Part shown: in pieces, positions 23,101-35,338 of the stretch
How positions within the stretch are numbered: position 1 is the first letter of the stretch
Layout: the number at the start of each line of letters is the position of its first letter
Assembly (NCBI GenBank): GCA_027924645.1
Contig: BSBN01000333.1
Span: 10,551,399-10,615,398 of the forward strand
Length of the DNA: 64,000 nt
Reading direction: 5' to 3'
Origin: Cunninghamia lanceolata
Lineage: Eukaryota > Streptophyta > Pinopsida > Cupressales > Cupressaceae
Notes under the pieces: generated by a model
What the model was told of the DNA's origin: nothing
Databases searched by the model: none
What the model saw: only the letters and a program-made list of their open reading frames with translations
Program-made: the position numbers and the translations under genes

Positions 23101-25018
23101 TTTTGGAGTCCTCAAAGAGCGTCTTACGAGCGCTCCTATTTTAGCAGTTCCAGATCCTTCGGAAGAGTTTGTAGTTTGCACGGATGCATCATTAGAAGGT
23201 TTGGGAGCCGTGCTTATGCAGGATGGACGAGCGATCGCATACGAATCGCGGAAACTAAAGACACATGAGTTAAACTATCCTACGCACGACTTAGAGCTTG
23301 CAGCTGTTGTTCATGCCTTGGTTCGCTGGAGACACTTCCTCTTAGGGCGACGCTTTGAACTCCATTCAGACCATCATAGTTTGCAGTATATTTTTACACA
23401 GCCTAATTTGAACGCCCGCCAACGACGTTGGATGGAATTCCTATGCGAATATGACTTCGATGTCCATTATATAAAAGGGAAGGAGAACGTGGTCGCTGAT
23501 GCTCTGAGTCGAAGACGCCACGAGATCCAGACCCTGACCTTGAAGATGGACTTGAAGGATCGCATCTTACAGCATCTGCCGGAGGACGAATGGTTTCTTG
23601 AAGTGCAGCAGGCAGTACTAAATCAGAAGGCCCTTGAGGGCAAATTTACAGGATATACCCTTGATTCTGATGGAATGCTTCGACATCGGCAACGCATCTA
23701 TGTACCCCATGCGGGTAATCTTCGTACAGTAATCCTATCAGAGGCTCATAGAGCACCCTACGCAGCACACCCAGGAGTGAAGAAGATGCATGCTGATTTA
23801 CGACAGCTTTATCATTGGGCTGGGATGAGGCGTGACATTGCCGAATTTGTTGCTCGTTGCCTGGAATGTCAGAGGGTTAAGGCCGAACATCAGCATCCAG
23901 CGGGACTGTTGTACCCTCACGAGATACCTGAATGGAAATGGGATACCATTTCTATGGATTTTATCGTTGGTCTACCTATATCATCACGTCGCCATGATGC
24001 TATTATGGTGACAGTTGACAAGCTGACCAAAGTGGCGCATTTTTCACCAATATGTACAACATACAATGCACCATCAGTGGCAAAGGTGTTTCTTGATCAG
24101 ATTGTTAGACTTCATGGGATACCTCGCCGCATTATATCTGACAGAGACTCCGTATTCACTTCATCGTTCTGGAAAGCCTTACATCAGGCGTTGGGCACAC
24201 AGCTCAACTTCAGTTCTGCATATCATCCAGAAACCGATGGACAAACAGAAAGAGTTAACCAGGTGTTAGAAGACATGCTTCGCATGTATGTGATGGATCA
24301 CCAGTCTAGATGGGAGGAGTACCTGTATCTAGTTGAATTCGCCTACAATAATGGACATCATAGCTCGTTGGGTATGCCTCCTTTCCAGGCATTATATGGC
24401 AGACCATGCAGAACACCTTTGAGTTGGGATCGTATAGAGGACAGAACAGTCATCGGCCCAGAGATAGTTCAGAATATGGAACTGCAAGTTAAACAGATAA
24501 GACAGAGGCTTTTGGAAGCACAGGACAGGCAGAAAAAGTATGCCGATGCAAAAAGGACAGACCGAAGCTTCTCTGTGGGGGAAAGAGTATTTTTGAGAGT
24601 GCGGCCGCACAAAAGTCCAATCCGTTACGGAAAAGGCTCTAAACTCGCACCTCGATTTGTAGGACCTTTCGAAATCTTGGAGCGGATAGGACCAGTAGCC
24701 TATCGTCTAGCCTTGCCACCTAGCCTGTCACGTATCCACGATGTATTTCATGTATCAGTTTTACGTCAATATATTTCTGACTTATCTCATGTGTTGGATT
24801 GGAGTGCTCTTCAGGTAGAGGCAGACGGACAACTGGCGTTGGAGCCAATTCGCATATTGGCTCGACGGAAGCTGGCCCTTCGAGGTCGAGAGCTGGACCA
24901 GGTTAGAGTCCAATGGGACTTATACGACGAAGTCACTGCAACATGGGAAGATGCAGAGCGATTGAAGACCCTGTATCCTCACCTTTTTGACGACTTCCAG
25001 GAGGAAGTACCGTCTTAG
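20141..25018 (+). CDS. Chromovirus gag-pol polyprotein, unit 2 (intact, 1625 aa)
   Basis: The translation appears identical to unit 1 over the full length, with gag, CCHC knuckle, protease, RT, RNase H, integrase and chromodomain at the same residues. Two identical 4.9-kb ORFs 10 kb apart mean that duplication was very recent, that gene conversion keeps them equal, or that the assembly repeated one sequence. It starts 11 codons after a possible 3' splice site (TTTTGTAG just before the ATG), as in unit 1. The stop overlaps the purine tract. Confidence 0.94.
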   Translation: MPPRRVRRARSRHTASVEVHSDSSAEGLAPADSAAPPAPPVPQALLVPQATPVADIGPQILQALQTMLDRLPPVIPEPRIEPRVAPREEPRAESRIEPRMEPRVDPLAVRRVEPFVEIPDTTVEEVGSASRARSRSPPRLLRQEQVQQGVYEDGVEEPLGRLRDRGDPIRDLLRLNPPTFAGATEGAVAEAWLISLDRCFALRPYESNTKARVAVHLLRDAAATWWRTEECKRRLSVDTLTWDTFIERFNARYLSEHYRQRRIDEFHDLQQRGLTVTQYESRFIELSRYAEYLHDEKILIHKFIRGLNHGISGPVRMANPQTMSEAVEKALISEEIQGRGQNSRSQYQERNPQQQQNFRRPQNTTQRGGYNASSLPPRPPQQQQHQQKSKFQQRGQGGQNRGWQQQGPRRDQRQQGSSAGPARSQQSYRGSQGSTGRTGQQQSGRTQSGQLQVRGPCYVCGGAGHLARECPQGFTAGGQPRSGGSEQTVGDVGRSHHMFAAVDNRQADFQASVIEAAGTIRDFPISILFDSGATDSFLSTSLVERCRLVASRQDIRWEVELASGARMSVDTLVKDCEITLGPFTTICDLRIMPLGSYGVVLGMDWLAAHRAKLDCRQRTISCLDDHGSSVEIVGIQKPTAVRMISAQQLKRCMRRGCQMFAITVSDRAEDEPEATLDDHPILREFADVFPPELPGMPPRREVDFHIDLVPGAEPISRAPYRMTTHELTELKLQLEELLEKGHIRPSVSPWGAPVIFVKKKDGSLRLCMDYRQLNKVTVKNRYPLPRIDDLFDQMQGARVFSKIDLKSGYHQLRITESDIHKTAFRTRYGHYEFTVVPFGLTNAPAVFMSLMNGVFRTYLDRFVIIFLDDILIYSRTEEEHVEHLRQVLQKLREQQLYGNLAKCAFFRTEVQYLGHILSGDGISVDPSKIRAIQEWPAPTNVTEVRSFMGLAGYYRRFVEGFSRIAHPITSLQRKGKGFTWTEQCEKAFGVLKERLTSAPILAVPDPSEEFVVCTDASLEGLGAVLMQDGRAIAYESRKLKTHELNYPTHDLELAAVVHALVRWRHFLLGRRFELHSDHHSLQYIFTQPNLNARQRRWMEFLCEYDFDVHYIKGKENVVADALSRRRHEIQTLTLKMDLKDRILQHLPEDEWFLEVQQAVLNQKALEGKFTGYTLDSDGMLRHRQRIYVPHAGNLRTVILSEAHRAPYAAHPGVKKMHADLRQLYHWAGMRRDIAEFVARCLECQRVKAEHQHPAGLLYPHEIPEWKWDTISMDFIVGLPISSRRHDAIMVTVDKLTKVAHFSPICTTYNAPSVAKVFLDQIVRLHGIPRRIISDRDSVFTSSFWKALHQALGTQLNFSSAYHPETDGQTERVNQVLEDMLRMYVMDHQSRWEEYLYLVEFAYNNGHHSSLGMPPFQALYGRPCRTPLSWDRIEDRTVIGPEIVQNMELQVKQIRQRLLEAQDRQKKYADAKRTDRSFSVGERVFLRVRPHKSPIRYGKGSKLAPRFVGPFEILERIGPVAYRLALPPSLSRIHDVFHVSVLRQYISDLSHVLDWSALQVEADGQLALEPIRILARRKLALRGRELDQVRVQWDLYDEVTATWEDAERLKTLYPHLFDDFQEEVPS

Positions 25019-25028
25019 GGGGAGAGGA
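25017..25028 (+). other. Polypurine tract, unit 2
   Basis: AGGGGGAGAGGA directly before LTR3, overlapping the gag-pol stop codon. Confidence 0.92.
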
Positions 25029-27528
25029 TGTGAGGACCGCCCTTTCTACTACTATTGTTATGACTATTTACAGTACTGTTATTGTTACTTTCATATTTGT
25101 GGGATAGCAATTCCCGGAATTTGTCAGACTATTTAACTTTATTATGTTTTCGGGAAAACTAATTGGGTGATGTTTGGATAAGTTACTTTTCAGAAAAATG
25201 AATTAGGGATGATGGAAAAATTGTAATATGATTTTTTTTTATTATGTTAAATTGTACTAAGGCATGAGAATGCATGTGTTATTTATGTTGCTTCGGCTAT
25301 GATGAATTTATGTGGTTACTGATCTTGTAATTGAGTGTGCAGGGACTACTAATCAAACCACAGATTTCGGAGATCAGTCCACACCTTGTTAATTGTTATT
25401 CCCTGTTAAGCCGATCTGGTTCCACGAAGAACCAAGATCTCTTTGTGTTTGATGTCTTGATGTAATGTGGTCTTTCGTATGGTCGAGTGGGTTAGGTTAC
25501 CCTCATGTATCATTATTTTTATAAGTAAGTGTTGTTAAGAGATTGAATTTGAAATTTCTATTTTTCTTTAAATTATGAGGCCCTTTTTCTTGTGCTTTAC
25601 CTTGACCTGGGGTGTCTTGTTTGGGTTAAAATTGACCCTGGGTTCTACCCCATGGGTCCAGGGGCCCATTTGGCATGGGTAACCCTTGAGTAACCTCCAT
25701 CTAGTCAACTTAACCTTTCCCTGAAGTTAAGTGGCGAAAATTGGAGGTAGGAGGGGACATGATGGGTTGTACCAACACTCAACCCATCCCCTCTACTTTA
25801 CCCTAGATAAGAGATGCCATCCATTAGTAAAAGTTACCTCTTCTTTAGTAAGATTCCCCCATGTACTATGGGGACACCCATGTGAAGAAAGGAGAAAGAG
25901 GCATGGGTCACCTGTCTTGTTCCCATTTAACTCTTTTTTTTATTTCTCCCATGAGAAAGTGGAGTCACATGAAAGGATTAAGGAGTCCCCTTGGGAATGG
26001 AGAGTGACATAAGCCACCTGGACAGTATAGTGATTTTTGGGAAGGGTGAGGAGGTGACAAGTGTCACTTCCCCATTTCTCAAAATTGGAAAGAAAGAGAA
26101 TTTTGGGTTATTTATTTTCAAATTTTGGGATGAGAGGGAGTTAGTTGAATTTTGGGGAAACTCTTTCATTTTGGCCTTACCAAAAATAGAGAAGTTAGTT
26201 TGGAAGATAGAGAAGAGAGAGGGAGTTGGTGGCTAAGCTTGGAAGTGAACTCTGTGGACTCTGCAACAACTTCATTCCAGGAGGGCTTGCAAGGTTGGTC
26301 TGAATTTTACCTTTGTTATGGTAGGACTGAAATGTGTATGAAATGTGTGTAACATATGTGTTTAAATTTGTTTCTGTGGGGTTCTTGTCGGGTGTTTGAC
26401 AGAGCGTCTCCCATTTGGGAGAAATGCTCATCAAGTTTGGGGTAGGGGAGGAGAGATCCTCCTCGGGTGCATACCTGTTCCATCTTTTGGGATGTTGAAA
26501 GCCTTGAGGGCATGTATCTGTGACTGTATTTTTGACTTGTGAGTCATATGCAGATTTCTTGTAAAATGTGATCACACTTGGTTGAGACCAAGAGAAATTT
26601 TATATGAGTTCATTTATCTGTCAGGGTGACACCCTGGAGTCGAGTGTATCCACTCTCCTGCCCCTTATGAAACTCACTGTAGTTGAGTTTCCGTATTGTG
26701 TAAAATAGCCACGGGTGTAGGTGTGCTTTGGGATTGTTGTTGTTTCTGTTGTGAAGTGGAGTGTTTGAGTACCCAGGTGTGAGTATGGTCTCCCTAGCTC
26801 GGGGGTGACCCTCTTGCGGGTCTACGGTAGGGAGGAGAGCTAGACAAGTGGTATTTTCTTCTTTGTTTGTCTTTGATATGCAGGTTTTTCTCTTGGAGCT
26901 TTCTGGTTGGCTATTTATGAAGAAACAGATTATCTTCTTGTCATGAGAATTAGGCCTGGTTTATTTCATAGAAATGAAGAGAGAACACCTCTCTTGTTAT
27001 TGTTGTAAATTACTGATATTCTGGGAGTGAAGGAAATCACCTCCCTGGTCTTGTTATTATTGGACTTTAATTGGTTGTCATAAGTTTTCAGTTGTATACG
27101 GTTTGGGAGGAGAAAGTTCATATCTGGGAAGTTGGTATTCATGATTGTGAAACTGTAATGTGAATGTGCTTAAATTTTTAAGTTGATGTTTACAACCTTT
27201 GTTCAATAGCAATTTTTGTGTTTCAAGTATTACTGAAAGAAATAAATTCGTTTTTTGCAACTTAATCTGAGTTGTTTACATTTGAAAGTTTGGAATTGCT
27301 TCTTTAGTTGAAATGCTAGTTCCCTTTTAATGTTGAAATGGAAAAGACAGTTTTTAAATATTTGAGCTTTCTCCATAATAATGGATTCTGTTAATTTAGA
27401 AGAATTAGAGGAATTCTAGCATGTAAATATAATCTGTTTGTAAATTTACAAGTCTTATATGTTTATAACAATGGAATAATTTATACTTATACTAAGGGAA
27501 GAGCTATTTATCATTTGGTGAAATTGGG

Positions 27529-27627
<99 letters not shown>

Positions 27628-27865
27628 CTAATTGTTATGACAATTCCTATATACTATGTTGATTTGGAGAAAATGCATAGAGTAGTGAATTAAAAAAAAA
27701 ATTGTCGAAATTGGAATTATACAAAAATAATATTTTTCTCTAAATACTTTATAAATATATATATAGAGATATATATAAATTTCTCATTTTGAGTAATTAT
27801 CATTTTAGAAAATAATAGAGAAATTGAAAGTAATTATAATTGTTATATATAAAAAAAAAAAGGGG

Positions 27866-27913
<48 letters not shown>

Positions 27914-27926
27914 TATATAAACATGA

Positions 27927-27958
<32 letters not shown>

Positions 27959-28007
27959 TATTATCGTTGTTATATATATACATATATATATATATATTTA
28001 TATATGA

Positions 28008-28038
<31 letters not shown>

Positions 28039-28137
28039 TGAAGATATTTTATTATTGATAATAATCAACGAACGGAGAAAGACTGTCAAAAAAATTAAGC
28101 CGCGGGTAACAAATTACACAGTCGTTATTTACTATGG

Positions 28138-28256
28138 GCGGTGGGGAAGAAAACCCCACCGCAGGTTTTCGTCATATTTGGAGGTGTGGAGTGGGGCGGA
28201 GCCCCACCCACACCCCACGTCGTGGGAATGTGGGTGGGGCTCCGCCCCACTCCACA
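28138..28256. repeat. GC-rich inverted-repeat module in LTR3
   Basis: 28-bp arms at 28185-28212 and 28229-28256, unchanged from LTR1. The stretch after it has four rather than five C in a homopolymer. Confidence 0.92.
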
Positions 28257-28296
28257 TCTCCCCTCCTCCATACCCTTATGCCTCCCGCGGATTTTG

Positions 28297-28439
28297 GCTG
28301 CCGCTCTGCGGCCACCTTAAACCCCCGTCCGCCGCTCTGCGGCCACCTTAAACCCCGTCCGCCGCTCTGCGGCCACCTCTGATCCCCGTCCGCCGCTCTG
28401 CGGCCACCTCAGATCCCCGTCCGCCGCTTTGCGGCCACC
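28297..28439 (+). repeat. GC-rich 31-bp tandem repeat in LTR3 (5 units)
   Basis: Same five units as in LTR1. Confidence 0.92.
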
Positions 28440-28665
28440 GCCGCCCATGGCCGCCATCTGCTGTGGGTTGAAAGCCATAAAAAAATGTAGGGCTTGGGCC
28501 CTAACATATGAATGGGTGATTTGATAAATAAATTCAGTTTATTTTTATATAGCTCTATATATAGGCATATATATATATATATTATATATGTCTATGTATA
28601 TAGCTATATATATAATATAAGAATGATTAGATACATCTGTATATATATATATATATATAGATATA

Positions 28666-28706
<41 letters not shown>

Positions 28707-28767
28707 GTTTAAGTTGTGGGGAACCAATTTGTTCATTATTGAGATATTTAAATAAATATATTTTATG

Positions 28768-28862
<95 letters not shown>

Positions 28863-30346
28863 TTATATTTATTGGGCCCTCGTTTAAAAATCGTTAATAA
28901 CTATGTTTCATGGATATGGAAAAAAAAAAATAATATATATATATATATATATAAATAACAATTATATTCTCACAGGAGATGTTATTAAGTTTCGAACACA
29001 ACTACCAAAGAAGCTATATTACCATGAACAGAGTTTTATAAAGTGGTGAACCACCTATACCTATAGACAACGTCATACGAGTTACAAACAGTGTATGAAT
29101 CGTAATTATGAGTAACAGTAACAACAGTAATTCTAAACAAGAGAAAATAAAATTATAATGTAAAGAGAGTTTAGGAATATTCAGTGATACTCTGGAAAGA
29201 GATTCTCGGAAGTTTCAACTAAAAAAACATACTAACAATCACCCGGAAAATGAAGAGGAAAATTACACAACTCCTTACTCAAAAAGAACACTGGAAATAA
29301 ACTTAAGAAGCCACCACTGACGATCCTTGTGGCCATATTAATCTCAACTGTAGCAAACAATCTCATATGTAAACCTGTAAGAGGTTCCGAAGAAGGAAAA
29401 ACCAACATTGGAAAACACAGAGGAGAAAATGCGCGACATATCTCACACGGGATAAGAGAACTAAGTTGACGGACCCTTCTGTCAATTGTGCTTAGGTACA
29501 AGTTGACTAAGTATTTACGGAGAGGAGGAACCTAGATCGGGGAAGATTAGGAGACTGAGTCCAGCGAAATAGTAAACCAGCCTATGTGACCGAGATCATC
29601 CTGAAATTAGGTTTAATATCAACAATAGCTGCAGTAATAACCCTGATTGACGTAAATCACGAAGAAAGGACAGGATGCACATAAAGAAAGTATAGAAAAT
29701 GAAAGAGAGAGAGAGACCGAAATATAAACACACTAAATGAACTAAGAGATAGTTAAGGTAAGGGCGATAAAGATATAATCCAACTTAAGAACTTGTGGAA
29801 AGGGAAGAGAGGGCAACCAAACCGCCTTGTTGAAAATGCTAAGTCATAGGATGGGTATGTTTCAGGAAACAAGAGAGGAGACAGACAACCGTGCCTAGCT
29901 GAAAAATGACTAAATAGGGAGATCACTAGCCGGTTTAGTTGGAACAAGGCGTCGAGGGGAGTGGTTCCTCTATCAGCGAACCACGTGCGTAAATGAGTGC
30001 AGCGTAATTCCCACTAACGCCGTAAGGCATTTTGCTACCGAACATTGCCGAGGGTGCGATTAAAGGACTTGGGTAATCTCACTCTTGCAATGATGTTAGC
30101 AGCATTGTATCGACCCTCTTGTTGATCTATATGTTTCCGTTTGCACGCCATTATACTTGTATTCCGTCGATGAGTATAGTGTTTCGCCATGAGAGAACAC
30201 CGTTGAGCATGCGTACGCATGCGAAAGGGGTTTTTAGGACGGTGTGAGAAAAGTTTTTCATATCTCGTGTCATAACCACATGACAGATGTGGCTATGACA
30301 CGTGCGAAGTGAGTTGTGACCACAAGGAAAATGTGGGCATGACATT

Positions 30347-30359
30347 TGGTATCAGAGCC
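30347..30359 (+). other. Primer binding site, chromovirus unit 3
   Basis: TGGTATCAGAGCC two bases after LTR3, identical to units 1 and 2. Confidence 0.92.
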
Positions 30360-30439
30360 CAGTTTGTAAACACTGGGCGTATTTGGGCACGTTATTATTC
30401 CGCAACTTTGGCTAATTAGTTTCTACCTTGTTTTGTAGG

Positions 30440-33400
30440 ATGCCTCCCCGACGTGTTCGACGAGCGCGATCACGCCACACAGCGTCAGTCGAGGTGCACA
30501 GCGATTCCTCAGCCGAGGGAACTGGCACCCGCAGATTCAGCAGCACCACCTGCCCCACCTGTGCCACAAGCACTACTAGTACCACAGGCGACACCAGTAG
30601 CGGATATAGGTCCACAGATCTTACAGGCACTACAGACTATGCTAGACAGGTTACCACCAGTGATTCCTGAGCCACGTATAGAGCCTCGTGTTGCTCCGCG
30701 AGAGGAGCCACGTGCCGAGTCACGTATTGAGCCACGTATGGAGCCCCGCGTTGATCCACTAGCGGTGAGACGTGTGGAGCCCTTTGTTGAGATTCCTGAC
30801 ACAACAGTAGAGGAGGTAGGGTCGGCCTCCCGAGCACGGAGCAGGAGTCCTCCGAGACTTTTGAGACAAGAACAGGTTCAGCAGGGAGTATATGAGGATG
30901 GTGTGGAAGAGCCACTTGGGAGACTTAGAGACAGAGGGGACCCTATCAGAGATCTACTGAGGCTCAACCCACCCACCTTCGCAGGAGCTACAGAGGGAGC
31001 TGTGGCCGAGGCTTGGCTAATTAGCTTAGACAGGTGTTTCGCATTGCGACCGTATGAGAGCAACACGAAAGCACGAGGTGGCAGTTCATCTTCTTAGGGA
31101 TGCAGCAGCCACCCTGGTGGCGCACAGAGGAAGTGCAAAGCGCCGACTCTCCGTGGATACACTCACATGGGACACCTTCATTGAGCGCTTCAATGCGCGG
31201 TATTTGTCCGAACATTATAGACAGCGCAGAATTGATGAGTTTCATGATCTACAGCAGAGGGGACTCACCGTTACTCAGTATGAGAAGCCGGATTTATAGA
31301 ACTTTCTCGTTATGCGGAATACCTCCATGACGAGAAAATCCTTAATACACAAATTCATCAGGGGGCTAAATCACGGGATATCAGGACCAGTTCGTATGGC
31401 AAATCCCCAAAACCATGAGCGAGGCTGTTGAAAAGGCCCTTATATCAGAGGAAATTCAGGGACGAGGACAGAATTCACGCTCACCAGTACCAGGAACGAA
31501 TCCCCAACAACAACAAAATTTCCGAAGGCCTCAAAACACAACACAGAGAGGAGGATATAATGCTTCATCATTACCTCCTAGGCCTCCACAGCAACAGCAA
31601 CATCAGCAAAAATCCAAATTTTCAACAGAGGGGACAGGGGAGGACAAAACCGTGGATGGCAGCAGCAGGGACCACGCAGGGATCAGAGACAGCAGGGTTC
31701 ATCGGCAGGACCCGCAAGGTCCCAGCAGTCTTACAGAGGCTCACAGGATCCACCGGACGGACCGGGCAACAACAGTCGGGCAGAACACAGTCAGGGCAGT
31801 TACAGGTTAGGGGACCATGTTATGTATGTGGTGGAGCAGGGCATCTGGCTAGAGAGTGTCCGCAGGGATTTACTGCAGGGGGTCAGCCCCGATCAGGAGG
31901 GTCTGAGCAGACCGTAGGTGACGTGGGCAGATCTCACCACATGTTTGCAGCGGTTGATAACCGCCAGGCCGATTTTCAGGCTTCTGTCATCGAGGCAGCA
32001 GGTACGATTAGAGACTTTCCCATCTCGATCCTTTTTGATTCAGGAGCTACTGACTCTTTTTTGTCTACATCGTTAGTGGAGCGTTGCAGGCTGGTGGCTT
32101 CTAGGCAAGACATTAGGTGGGAAGTTGAGTTGGCCTCAGGGGCCAGGATGTCAGTAGATACCTTGGTTAAAGACTGTGAGATCACATTGGGACCCTTCAC
32201 CACAATATGCGACCTTAGGATTATGCCATTAGGGTCTTACGGAGTAGTTCTGGGTATGGATTGGCTTGCGGCACATAGAGCCAAGCTTGATTGTCGCCAG
32301 AGAACGATTAGCTGTTTAGATGATCATGGTTCGTCGGTTGAGATAGTGGGCATTCAAAAGCCCACGGCGGTTCGTATGATATCCGCACAACAGCTTAAGC
32401 GCTGTATGCGGAGGGGATGTCAGATGTTTGCCATCACAGTCAGTGATAGAGCAGAGGATGAACCTGAGGCTACTTTAGATGATCACCCTATCCTTAGAGA
32501 GTTTGCCGATGTGTTTCCGCCAGAATTACCTGGTATGCCCCCACGTAGAGAAGTGGACTTCCACATTGACTTAGTGCCAGGTGCAGAGCCGATATCCCGC
32601 GCACCCTATAGAATGACGACCCATGAACTCACAGAACTTAAGCTGCAGTTGGAAGAATTACTTGAGAAGGGACACATCCGACCTAGCGTTTCACCATGGG
32701 GCGCACCAGTGATCTTCGTGAAGAAGAAGGATGGGTCTCTTCGTCTATGCATGGACTACAGGCAGTTGAACAAGGTGACGGTGAAGAATCGTTATCCTCT
32801 ACCTAGGATTGACGACCTTTTTGATCAGATGCAGGGAGCCAGAGTGTTCTCGAAAATCGATCTAAAATCTGGGTATCATCAATTGCGCATCACGGAGTCA
32901 GATATTCATAAAACTGCTTTTCGAACCAGATATGGCCATTATGAATTCACAGTGGTACCTTTCGGGTTGACGAACGCTCCTGCAGTATTCATGAGTCTCA
33001 TGAACGGGGTGTTCCGTACATACCTAGACCGGTTCGTGATCATATTCCTAGATGACATTCTGATTTATTCACGGACTGAGGAGGAGCATGTAGAGCACTT
33101 GCGTCAAGTTTTGCAGAAATTACGAGAGCAGCAACTTTTATGGCAACTTGGCGAAGTGTGCCTTCTTCAGGACAGAGGTGCAGTATTTGGGACACATTTT
33201 ATCAGGCGATGGCATCTCTGTAGATCCATCTAAAATTAGAGCAATCCAGGAGTGGCCGGCACCCACGAACGTGACAGAGGTCAGAAGCTTTATGGGGTTA
33301 GCTGGGTATTATCGTCGGTTTGTCGAAGGTTTCTCCAGGATAGCACATCCCATTACTTCCCTTCAGCGAAAAGGGAAGGGTTTCACTTGGACCGAGCAGT

Positions 33401-35328
33401 GTGAAAAGGCTTTTGGAGTCCTCAAAGAGCGTCTTACGAGCGCTCCTATTTTAGCAGTTCCAGATCCTTCGGAAGAGTTTGTAGTTTGCACGGATGCATC
33501 ATTAGAAGGTTTGGGAGCCGTGCTTATGCAGGATGGACGAGCGATCGCATACGAATCGCGGAAACTAAAGACACATGAGTTAAACTATCCTACGCACGAC
33601 TTAGAGCTTGCAGCTGTTGTTCATGCCTTGGTTCGCTGGAGACACTTCCTCTTAGGGCGACGCTTTGAACTCCATTCAGACCATCATAGTTTGCAGTATA
33701 TTTTTACACAGCCTAATTTGAACGCCCGCCAACGACGTTGGATGGAATTCCTATGCGAATATGACTTCGATGTCCATTATATAAAAGGGAAGGAGAACGT
33801 GGTCGCTGATGCTCTGAGTCGAAGACGCCACGAGATCCAGACCCTGACCTTGAAGATGGACTTGAAGGATCGCATCTTACAGCATCTGCCGGAGGACGAA
33901 TGGTTTCTTGAAGTGCAGCAGGCAGTACTAAATCAGAAGGCCCTTGAGGGCAAATTTACAGGATATACCCTTGATTCTGATGGAATGCTTCGACATCGGC
34001 AACGCATCTATGTACCCCATGCGGGTAATCTTCGTACAGTAATCCTATCAGAGGCTCATAGAGCACCCTACGCAGCACACCCAGGAGTGAAGAAGATGCA
34101 TGCTGATTTACGACAGCTTTATCATTGGGCTGGGATGAGGCGTGACATTGCCGAATTTGTTGCTCGTTGCCTGGAATGTCAGAGGGTTAAGGCCGAACAT
34201 CAGCATCCAGCGGGACTGTTGTACCCTCACGAGATACCTGAATGGAAATGGGATACCATTTCTATGGATTTTATCGTTGGTCTACCTATATCATCACGTC
34301 GCCATGATGCTATTATGGTGACAGTTGACAAGCTGACCAAAGTGGCGCATTTTTCACCAATATGTACAACATACAATGCACCATCAGTGGCAAAGGTGTT
34401 TCTTGATCAGATTGTTAGACTTCATGGGATACCTCGCCGCATTATATCTGACAGAGACTCCGTATTCACTTCATCGTTCTGGAAAGCCTTACATCAGGCG
34501 TTGGGCACACAGCTCAACTTCAGTTCTGCATATCATCCAGAAACCGATGGACAAACAGAAAGAGTTAACCAGGTGTTAGAAGACATGCTTCGCATGTATG
34601 TGATGGATCACCAGTCTAGATGGGAGGAGTACCTGTATCTAGTTGAATTCGCCTACAATAATGGACATCATAGCTCGTTGGGTATGCCTCCTTTCCAGGC
34701 ATTATATGGCAGACCATGCAGAACACCTTTGAGTTGGGATCGTATAGAGGACAGAACAGTCATCGGCCCAGAGATAGTTCAGAATATGGAACTGCAAGTT
34801 AAACAGATAAGACAGAGGCTTTTGGAAGCACAGGACAGGCAGAAAAAGTATGCCGATGCAAAAAGGACAGACCGAAGCTTCTCTGTGGGGGAAAGAGTAT
34901 TTTTGAGAGTGCGGCCGCACAAAAGTCCAATCCGTTACGGAAAAGGCTCTAAACTCGCACCTCGATTTGTAGGACCTTTCGAAATCTTGGAGCGGATAGG
35001 ACCAGTAGCCTATCGTCTAGCCTTGCCACCTAGCCTGTCACGTATCCACGATGTATTTCATGTATCAGTTTTACGTCAATATATTTCTGACTTATCTCAT
35101 GTGTTGGATTGGAGTGCTCTTCAGGTAGAGGCAGACGGACAACTGGCGTTGGAGCCAATTCGCATATTGGCTCGACGGAAGCTGGCCCTTCGAGGTCGAG
35201 AGCTGGACCAGGTTAGAGTCCAATGGGACTTATACGACGAAGTCACTGCAACATGGGAAGATGCAGAGCGATTGAAGACCCTGTATCCTCACCTTTTTGA
35301 CGACTTCCAGGAGGAAGTACCGTCTTAG
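30440..35328 (+). pseudogene. Chromovirus gag-pol, unit 3, with 15 single-base indels
   Basis: Same gene as units 1 and 2, but the frame is broken. Compared with unit 2, I find 13 one-base insertions (near 30521, 31078, 31113, 31132, 31138, 31286, 31291, 31341, 31411, 31485, 31621, 31640 and 33138) and two one-base deletions (near 31500 and 31747). The net +11 matches the length difference exactly. Nearly all lie next to an identical base or in a homopolymer, and I saw no base substitution. Frames stay open at 31428-33233 (knuckle, protease, RT) and 33148-35328 (end of RT, RNase H, integrase, chromodomain). Many indels without substitutions is the signature of sequence-consensus error rather than natural decay. 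The true gene may be intact. Confidence 0.9.
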
Positions 35329-35338
35329 GGGGAGAGGA
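35327..35338 (+). other. Polypurine tract, unit 3
   Basis: AGGGGGAGAGGA directly before LTR4, overlapping the gag-pol stop codon. Confidence 0.92.

Larger units (their letters stand above)
27529..28955. repeat. AT microsatellite blocks in LTR3 (expanded)
   Basis: The first run spans 27529-27621 (93 bp, with one TTA interruption) against 48-52 bp in the other LTRs. The run around 28770-28850 is also the longest of the set. Confidence 0.93.
25029..30344 (+). repeat. Chromovirus LTR3 (5316 bp), shared by units 2 and 3
   Basis: This is the longest of the four LTRs, because its AT runs are expanded. It shares homopolymer states C4 and G7 with LTR4. No target duplication at its edges. Confidence 0.95.

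Noticed and set aside
30440..35328. Unit 3 as an old pseudogene
   Set aside because: Age would bring substitutions and LTR divergence. Only clustered one-base indels are seen, so error is the better explanation.
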